A DNA stretch of 64,000 nucleotides from Arthrobacter sp. Hiyo8 (GTDB lineage: Bacteria > Actinomycetota > Actinomycetes > Actinomycetales > Micrococcaceae): NCBI GenBank assembly GCA_001549895.1, contig AP014719.1, positions 1,426,001 through 1,490,000 of the forward strand, given 5' to 3'. Positions 58,016-64,000 of this stretch are shown piece after piece. Each line of letters starts with the position of its first letter. The first letter of the stretch is position 1. The position numbers and the translations under genes are program-made. The notes below the pieces were generated by a model that made no database searches, was not told the DNA's origin, and worked only from the letters and a program-made list of their open reading frames with translations.

Positions 58016-58755
58016 TCAGCGGGAGGCGGCGCGGGCGGCCCTCACCAGGTCCCGGTTGGTGACCATGTACGCCGTCGGGTCTGCTTCGCCGGGTGTGCCG
58101 AAGGAGTCCCCACGGTCCTTCCGCGTGGAAACCGTGGCCTTGGCGGACAAATGGACCGCGCTCAATCCTGCGGCGTGCAGGGCGGGGATATCGTCCAAGA
58201 CGAGTCCGCCGCCAGCCATGACCTCAAGCCGCCCCACCGCCCGCTGGACCATGCGCTCGAGGGTCTCGATCCCCGCTCCCACCGTCGCGGCGCCCCCGGA
58301 GCTGAGCACCCGCGTGAAACCAAGTTCCACGAGTTGCTCGACGGCGGCCGCCGGGTCCGGGGTCTGGTCGATGGCCCGGTGGAAGGTCAGCTGGGCGTTG
58401 GGGTTGGTCTCTAGAGCCGCGTCGGCGAGCTTTCGCGTGGCTTGGACGTCGATGTCACCGGCGGCCGTGAGGACTCCGATCACCACGCCGTGGGCCCCTT
58501 GCTTGAGCAGGAACCGGATCTCGCGTTCCATGGTGTCCAAGTCCGCGTCGGAGTACAGGAAGTCTCCTGGCCGGCTGCGGATCAGCGGGTGGATCTCCAG
58601 CCGTCCGTCGGCAGCTTCCTGCGCGGCTTCCATCAGCCCTTGGCTCGGAGTCAGTCCCCGAGCTCCAAGGCGCTGCAAAGTTCAATCCGGTCCGCGCCTT
58701 CTTCAGCGGCAACGGCAGCGCCCTGGGCACCGACGGCGACGATCTCGAGTTTCAT
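58016..58755 (-). CDS. cutC: CutC-family protein (copper homeostasis / TIM barrel), one frameshift
   Basis: ATG at 58755 (MKLEIVAVGAQGAAVAAEEG), about 247 residues. CutC motifs are LIRSRPGDFLYSDADLDTME, LKQGAHGVVIGVLTAAGDID, QLTFHRAIDQTPDP, TRVLSSGGAATVGAGIETLE and VMAGGGLV. One break near 58677 joins GADRIEL to CSALELGGLTPS. The barrel resembles phosphate-binding TIM enzymes; a role in copper tolerance was proposed in E. coli and is doubtful in general. A palindromic element follows its stop. Stand-alone. Confidence 0.87.
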
Positions 58756-58807
58756 GGGAAAACTCTAACGGCCACCGCAGTGCCCAGGGCGCTGCTGCAA
58801 TGCTTCG

Positions 58808-59223
58808 CTAGGCCCGATAGGGCTCCAGCTGCTCCTTCTGTTCGGGAGTGAGCCTGCGGACACGGCCGGTGGACTCGTCGACGAACGCCAGATGGGTACT
58901 CGCGTTGACGCAATCCTGGCCCGTCACGGGATCTTTGATGACGTAGTGAAGGTCAAAACTTGCCCCCTTCACGGCCCCTACCCAGATCTCAACCAGTGCG
59001 GGAATGTTCCGATACTCCAAGGTCCGGACGTACCGGACCTTGTGCTCCACTACGAGGATCATGACCCCGTCCTCAACGGAGTCGAAAACAGAGACCGGTG
59101 GTTCCACTCCGGGAGTCCGGCACCGCGCGGCGGACCGAAGGCCGCGATGCGGGCCTCTTCGAGCATGCGCACGATCTGGACGTTGTTGATGTGCCCGTAC
59201 GCGTCCATGTCTCCCCAACGCAT
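58808..59223 (-). CDS. Hotdog-fold acyl-CoA thioesterase, one frameshift
   Basis: The readable start is ATG at 59223 (MRWGDMDAYGHINNVQIVRM); about 139 residues. The frame is also open further up, where MSERITVQVP would be expected but a CTG (59253) stands in place of a usual start. WGDMDAYGHINN is the 4-hydroxybenzoyl-CoA-thioesterase-like active-site motif with the catalytic Asp; VVEHKVRYVRTLEYRNIPAL and FDLHYVIKDPVTGQDCVNAS follow. A break near 59115 fits one lost G. It lies immediately after the ABC exporter genes and may overlap them. Substrate unknown. Confidence 0.8.
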
Positions 59224-59249
59224 GGGTACTTGGACCGTAATTCGCTCGC

Positions 59250-61346
59250 TCAGCTGTGCACCGCCGTCGAGTCATCCACAACGGTTTCCTCGGCATCCTC
59301 ACCGGCGAACTGCGACATGTAGAGGCGGTAGTACGCACCCTGCAATGCGAGCAATTGGTTGTGGTTGCCCTGCTCCACGATGCTGCCGTTTTCCATCACC
59401 AGGATGGTGTCGGCGTCGCGGATGGTGGACAAACGGTGGGCGATGACAAAGCTGGTGCGATCCGTGCGGAGGGCCGCCATGGCCTTCTGCAACAGCAGCT
59501 CCGTACGGGTGTCCACGGAGCTTGTGGCCTCGTCCAGGATCAACAGCGAAGGATCGGAAACGAAGGCCCTCGCGATGGTGATCAGCTGCTTCTCGCCCGC
59601 ACTGACGTTGTTGCCTTCCTCGTCGATGATGGTCTGGTACCCATCCGGCAAGGCGCGTACGAAACGATCCACGTAGGTGGCCTTGGCCGCCTCCATGATC
59701 TGCTCCTCGGTGGCGTCGAGCTTGCCGTACTTGATGTTGTCGTAGATGGTCCCGCCGAACAGCCAAGCGTCCTGCAGCACCATGCCCACCTTGGAGCGAA
59801 GCTCGGAACGGCTCAGCTCCTTGATGTCCACCCCGTCCAAGGTGATACGGCCCGCATTGAGCTCGTAGAACCGCATGACGAGGTTGACGAGGGTGGTCTT
59901 GCCCGCGCCTGTGGGTCCGACAATCGCGACGGTGTGTCCGGGCTCCGCACTGAGGGAAAGGTTCTCGATGAGCGGCTTGTCGGCCACGTAGCTGAAGGAG
60001 ACGTTCTCGAACTCGACGTGGCCGTCCGTGCGCGGGGGCAGGTGACGGGCCGCGTTCTCCGGCATTTCCTCGTCTGCATCCAAGAACTCGAAAACGCGCT
60101 CAGCAGAGGCCACACCGGACTGGAGCATGTTGGCCATGCCGGCGATCTGGCCAAGCGGCTGGGTGAATTCACGCGAGTACTGGATGAACGCCGTGGCGTC
60201 GCCAAGGCTCATGGACCCGGAGGCCACACGCAAACCACCGACGACGGCGATGCCCACGTAGCTCAGGTAGGACACGAAGTTCATGGCCGGGAAGATGATG
60301 CCGGAAACGAACTGTGCCCCGAACGAGGCCTTGTACAGGGCTTCGTTGCGTTCGTCGAAGCGCTCCAGCATGTCCGCGTCGCGCCCGAAGACCTTGACCA
60401 GCTCGTGGCCGGAGAACGATTCCTCGATCTGGCCGTTGAGAGAGCCGGTGTTCTTCCATTGGGCGGCGAAGAGCTTCTGGCTGCGCGAGCCGATCACGCC
60501 GGCAAGGACGCCGGAGAGCGGCAAGGCAACCAGCGCAATGAGGGCCAGCTGCCAGGACACGATGAACATCATGATGGTGATGCCGAAAACCGTCAGCACC
60601 GAGCTGACCAGCTGGGCGAACGCCTGCTGCAGCCCTTGCTGGACGTTGTCGACGTCGTTGGTCACGCGGGAGAGGATGTCGCCGCGCTGGCGGGTGTCGA
60701 AGTAGTTCAGGGGCAAGCGGTTGAGCTTGGCCTGGACGTCATTGCGGAGCCGGTTGATGACTTTCATGACGATCTTGTTCAGGATGTAGCCCTGGGCCCA
60801 CAGGAAGATGTTGGCCACGAAGTACATCAAGAGCACGATCGAGATCAGGAACGTGAGCTTGGAGAAGTTGATCCCGTTGGTGAGCTCCATCTTGGAGACC
60901 ATGTCCGCGAAGTTGTTCTGGCCGGCTTGGCGGAGTCCTTCGGCGAAGGCGGCCTGGCTCACGCCGGGAGGCAATTGCTTGCCCATGACGCCGCCGAAGA
61001 TGACGTCCATGGCGCTGCCGAGGATCTTCGGGGCGATGACGTTCAGGACGACCGAGACCACCACGAGGCCGATGACGAAGACGACTCCGGCAGCCTCCGG
61101 CTTGAGCAGCCCGAGGAGCCGCTTGGCCGACGGTCCGAAGGCCTTTGCCTTCTTGGCCGGCAGGTTGCCGAACATGCCGCCGTCGGCTTCGCCCGGGGTG
61201 TATTCGGTTTCCTCGATGTCGTCATCGTCCACCGCCGTTACGGCACCGGCGGCGTCCGCATCCTTCACTTCCGCAGCGTCGCGCGCGGCCTTCGCTGCTT
61301 CGGCCTTCGCGGCCCAGCCGCGCTTTTGCTGATTCTGTTCGCTCAT
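59250..61346 (-). CDS. ABC exporter half-transporter (permease plus ATPase), subunit 2
   Basis: An intact 698-residue protein with an N-terminal charged extension (about 1-75, EAKAARDAAEVKDADAAGAV), six membrane helices (about 90-380) and an ATPase. Walker A GPTGAGKTTLV, Q loop MVLQDAWLFGG, signature VSAGEKQLITIARA, Walker B LLILDEATSSVDT and the H loop AHRLSTI are all intact. The glutamate after Walker B marks it as the catalytically competent site. Its ATGA overlaps the partner gene, so they form a heterodimeric exporter like mycobacterial Rv1272c-Rv1273c or BmrCD. Cargo: lipid or drug, unknown. Confidence 0.9.
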   Translation of the reverse strand: MSEQNQQKRGWAAKAEAAKAARDAAEVKDADAAGAVTAVDDDDIEETEYTPGEADGGMFGNLPAKKAKAFGPSAKRLLGLLKPEAAGVVFVIGLVVVSVVLNVIAPKILGSAMDVIFGGVMGKQLPPGVSQAAFAEGLRQAGQNNFADMVSKMELTNGINFSKLTFLISIVLLMYFVANIFLWAQGYILNKIVMKVINRLRNDVQAKLNRLPLNYFDTRQRGDILSRVTNDVDNVQQGLQQAFAQLVSSVLTVFGITIMMFIVSWQLALIALVALPLSGVLAGVIGSRSQKLFAAQWKNTGSLNGQIEESFSGHELVKVFGRDADMLERFDERNEALYKASFGAQFVSGIIFPAMNFVSYLSYVGIAVVGGLRVASGSMSLGDATAFIQYSREFTQPLGQIAGMANMLQSGVASAERVFEFLDADEEMPENAARHLPPRTDGHVEFENVSFSYVADKPLIENLSLSAEPGHTVAIVGPTGAGKTTLVNLVMRFYELNAGRITLDGVDIKELSRSELRSKVGMVLQDAWLFGGTIYDNIKYGKLDATEEQIMEAAKATYVDRFVRALPDGYQTIIDEEGNNVSAGEKQLITIARAFVSDPSLLILDEATSSVDTRTELLLQKAMAALRTDRTSFVIAHRLSTIRDADTILVMENGSIVEQGNHNQLLALQGAYYRLYMSQFAGEDAEETVVDDSTAVHS

Positions 61347-63075
61347 GCCACTTCCTCCGCGCTCAGCTGGGATTCGACGATCTCCTGGTACGTGGGTGAT
61401 GTTTCCAGGAGTTCTTCATGGGTGCCGCGGTCGACGATTCTGCCGTTGTCCAGGACCAGGATCTGGTCCGCGTCCGCAATGGTTGAGACGCGCTGGGCCA
61501 CGATGATGACCGTGGCATCCTGCGTCTTTTCCTTGAGCGCCCTGCGAAGGCGGGCGTCCGTGGCCACATCCAAGGCCGAGAAGGAGTCGTCAAAGAGATA
61601 GACCTTGGGCTGCGTCACCAGCGCCCGGGCGATGCAGAGGCGCTGCCTCTGGCCACCGGAGACGTTGGTGCCGCCCTGGGCCACACGACGGTTGAGGCCG
61701 GAGGACTTTTCCATGACGAAGTCCTTGGCCTGTGCGGTTTCCAGCGCATCCCAGAGTTCCTGGTCCGTGGCGTCGGTCTTGCCGAAGCGCAGGTTGTGCT
61801 CGATGGTTCCGGAGAACAGGTACGGCTTCTGCGGCACGGTGGCCACGCGGCTGGTGATCTCGTCGCGGTCCAGGCTGGTGACTGGAACGCCGTCGAGCAA
61901 TACATCGCCGGACGCGACGTCGTACAGGCGCGGAAGCAGCGACACCAAGGTGGTCTTGCCTGCGCCGGTGGAGCCGATGATCGCGAGGGTCTGGCCCGGC
62001 TCCGCGGTGAAGGAGATGTTGCTCAGCACGGGAGCTTCAGCGCCGGGGTATTTGAAGGTGACATCGCGGAATTCGACGCGACCCTTCTTTTCCGCGGGCG
62101 CCACGGGCGCCTTCGGATCGTGGATGGAGGGTTCGACGTCGAGGACCTCGCCGATGCGGTCCGCGCACACAGACGCGCGCGGGATCATCATGGCCATGAA
62201 GGTACCCATCATGACGGCCATGAGGATCTGCAGGAGGTACTGCAGGAATGCCGTCAGGGAACCCACCTGCATGTTGCCCGCGTCCACCCTTTGGCCGCCA
62301 AACCACAGCACTGCCGCCGTGGAAAGGTGCAGGATCATTCCGATGGCCGGGAACATCAGGACAAACAGGTTGCCGATCTTGACCGAAACCAGGGTGAGGT
62401 CCTTGTTGGCATCGCCGAAGCGCTTGGCCTCGTACGGTTCACGAACGAACGCCCGGACCACACGGATGCCGATGATCTGCTCGCGCAGGACACCGTTGAT
62501 GGCGTCGATCTTCTTCTGCATGGAACGGAAGAGCGGCATGAGCCGGACCACGAGGTAACCAACCACGGCCACGAGGACGGGAACCGAGACCCAGACGAGC
62601 CACGAGAGGCTGAGGTCCTCGCGCAAGGCCATGATGATGCCGCCGACGCACATGATGGGCGTGGACACCATGAAGTTCAGGCCCATCAGCATGAGCATCT
62701 GGACCTGCTGGACGTCGTTGGTGCCACGGGTGATCAACGTGGGTGCGCCGAAGCTGTTGACGTCCTTGGCCGAGAAGCTGCTGACCTTCCGGAAGACGTC
62801 CCTGCGCAAGTCGCGGCCCATGGCCATGGCCACGCGGGATCCGAAATAGACACCGGCAATGGCCGCGACGACCTGGCCGAGCGCGACCGCGAGCATCAGG
62901 GCACCGGTTTGCCAGATGTAGTTGGTATCCCCCGGGACACCCCTTCATCGATGATTTTTGCGTTGAGGCTTGGAAGGTAAAGGGTGGCAATGGTAGACGC
63001 CAGCTGGAAGATGATGACGGCTAGTATCTGCGGCAAATACGGCTTGGAGTAACGCCGTATCAGGGTGACAAGCAT
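61343..63075 (-). CDS. ABC exporter half-transporter, subunit 1, one frameshift
   Basis: ATG at 63075 (AAGGA nine bases upstream; GTG at 63081 also in frame). About 577 residues. The first helix segment LIRRYSKPYLPQILAVIIFQ, ASTIATLYLPSLNAKIIDEG is joined, after a break near 62940 in a GGG run, to GALMLAVALGQVVAAIAGVY. ATPase motifs: Walker A GSTGAGKTTLVSLL, signature VSGGQRQRLCIARA, Walker B VYLFDDSFSALD. Asp in place of the catalytic Glu after Walker B makes this the degenerate site, as expected for one half of a heterodimeric exporter. Operon with the next gene. Confidence 0.88.
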
Positions 63076-63110
63076 GCCCACGGATCCTTAATGAGAGTGC
63101 GCGAATGAAT

Positions 63111-63147
63111 TACTGCGAATGACTAAATACTGCGAATGACTAAATAC
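63111..63147. repeat. Two tandem 17-bp repeats upstream of the ABC exporter
   Basis: TACTGCGAATGACTAAA occurs twice in a row (63111-63127, 63128-63144) with the start of a third copy (TAC) and a partial GCGAATGA before. The block is AT-rich, 36-70 bp upstream of the exporter start, so it likely lies in the promoter. Confidence 0.85.
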
Positions 63148-63346
63148 ATGGATAGCAGCAGGCGCTGACAGTATTAGTCCCTCAACTCTACGAAATCCGT
63201 TGCCCCAGCGAAATATCGATAGCCAAATATCATCCTTGCGGCGTAGCTGAGCCGCTGCAGCGCTTCAAAACTCGCTGCAGCGGCTCCCGTCGCCAGCCTG
63301 GCAGGCTCCCGGCCCGCGTCCCGCGGGCGGAGGAGGCGGACTCCCC

Positions 63347-64000
63347 CTAGCCCGCGTGCCGCCCGGTTTCGCCCGCCCGTGAGGCATCACCGGCGAGGAG
63401 CAGCAAGGCAGGCCGTTCCTGGCGGCGGCGTTCCCGCTTGAGTTCCTTGCGCAGCGCGGCCAACTCCTCGGCGATCCGCGACTGCTCGACGGCGGTGGCA
63501 AGTTGTTCTTGCACGCGTACTTGGAGCTCGCGCTGCGCCTTGCTCAACTGAAGCTGTTGCTCGGCCAGCAACCGTTGGGTGCGGGCCAGCTGGTCCTGGA
63601 CTTCGCGCAGGCCAGCTGCCGGATCGGGCCGTTCCTGCGTCAGGATGCGGGCGAACTCAAGGTCCAGCTCATCGTGCTCCTTCTCGGCTGCCGCTCGGGC
63701 GCGGCTGGCACCCAAGGGGGTGCCGGCGTCGTCGGCTGCTGGGACAAACTCAGCGGACTCGATAACCGGCAGGGTGGAGGTGTCCAGAGTCATCCCGGCC
63801 TCGCCGGAAGCGTTTGCCAGCAATTCCCTCTCAGGCGTTGCGTCCACGGTTTTCCGCAGTGGAACTTCCTTGATGAAGAGCACTGCGATGAACGCGACCA
63901 GGGCAATCGCCGCGGAGATCATGAAGATCTGGGCGGTGGCATCGCCGTAGGCGGCCCGCATAATGTCGCGGATTGGGGCCGGCAAATCCGTCAGGTCCAT
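63347..64000 (-). CDS. C-terminal part of a DHA2-type MFS transporter with a coiled-coil tail (runs off the right edge)
   Basis: The frame is open from the window edge to the stop at 63347 (217 residues visible). It starts in the last loop and helix of a 14-TM exporter: LPAPIRDIMRAAYGDATAQI, FMISAAIALVAFIAVLFIKE, VPLRKT. A long cytoplasmic tail follows: an acidic region, then a heptad-rich segment (AGLREVQDQLARTQRLLAEQ, QLQLSKAQRELQVRVQEQ, ELAALRKELKRERRRQ) predicted to be coiled coil. Such a tail of over 150 residues is unusual for a DHA2 pump. Start lies outside the window. Confidence 0.7.
   Translation of the reverse strand: MDLTDLPAPIRDIMRAAYGDATAQIFMISAAIALVAFIAVLFIKEVPLRKTVDATPERELLANASGEAGMTLDTSTLPVIESAEFVPAADDAGTPLGASRARAAAEKEHDELDLEFARILTQERPDPAAGLREVQDQLARTQRLLAEQQLQLSKAQRELQVRVQEQLATAVEQSRIAEELAALRKELKRERRRQERPALLLLAGDASRAGETGRHAG

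Noticed and set aside
59256..61601. A 781-codon open frame antisense to the ABC exporter
   Set aside because: The minus strand encodes an intact exporter with every ABC motif; the plus frame has no recognisable feature.

Overview
The window looks like a chromosome segment of a high-G+C actinobacterium of the family Micrococcaceae, most likely the Arthrobacter/Paenarthrobacter/Pseudarthrobacter group. The pointers are G/C-ending codons throughout, a DUF222/HNH ('13E12-type') gene, a DUF6318 lipoprotein, a biotin operon that carries bsaP, and a vanABK cluster next to a PadR-type regulator. No rRNA, tRNA or CRISPR array was recognised.

Layout. 1-2.05 kb: TetR regulator and divergent DHA2 efflux pump with paired operators. 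2.05-6.4 kb: DinB protein, a deleted P-loop kinase remnant, a zinc-ribbon protein, a DUF222/HNH gene, a self-regulated ArsR-SRPBCC fusion and a GNAT. 6.5-13 kb: X25-domain protein, an unknown protein, adenine deaminase, Pyr_excise-type protein, a secreted Cys/Gly-rich protein with a small membrane neighbour, and a PAS-EAL protein. 13-17.4 kb: vanR-vanA-vanB-vanK for aromatic O-demethylation. 17.4-21.3 kb: Tex, CBS protein, yeast-type cytosine deaminase. 21.4-25.5 kb: multiple-sugar ABC importer (mmsB-mmsA-chvE) behind a LacI-type palindrome. 25.6-29.3 kb: a giant RecB-like nuclease/helicase. 29.3-37.5 kb: a seven-gene operon with the enzyme set of erythrulose/tetritol catabolism, plus a GntR regulator. 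37.6-39.0 kb: a complete ISL3-family insertion with 8-bp target duplication. 39.1-43.8 kb: old yellow enzyme, a lipoprotein/secreted protein pair, NCS1 permease. 44.0-49.6 kb: bioB-bsaP-bioA-bioF-bioD-P450, all translationally overlapping. 49.6-51.3 kb: GT2 glycosyltransferase and small membrane protein. 51.3-55.8 kb: inverted repeats, vsr and mcrBC, a small DNA-modification/defence patch. 55.9-64 kb: DUF5107 protein, CutC, thioesterase, a heterodimeric ABC exporter and the C-terminus of a second MFS exporter.

How the genes work together. The clearest functional units are: (i) vanABK, which would take up and O-demethylate vanillate-like acids under a PadR repressor; (ii) the tetritol operon, in which an SDR or the HAD-like dehydrogenase could oxidise a polyol, a DhaK-DhaL kinase phosphorylates erythrulose, and three isomerase-type enzymes (TIM-like, RpiB-like, xylose-isomerase-like) would deliver D-erythrose 4-phosphate; (iii) a biotin operon whose last gene is a P450 that may supply the pimeloyl precursor; (iv) Vsr plus McrBC, both linked to 5-methylcytosine.

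Caveat. About 34 of the roughly 57 genes need one or more frame changes to restore a full-length protein. Where I could place them, they are almost always one missing base in a short G or C run, and they hit core genes such as all four classical bio genes. I read most of these as sequence errors, not decay, so I call the genes CDS and give outer coordinates; exact repair points are approximate. Two separate 64-bp palindromic elements (29269 and 57947) are a real repeated structure worth following.
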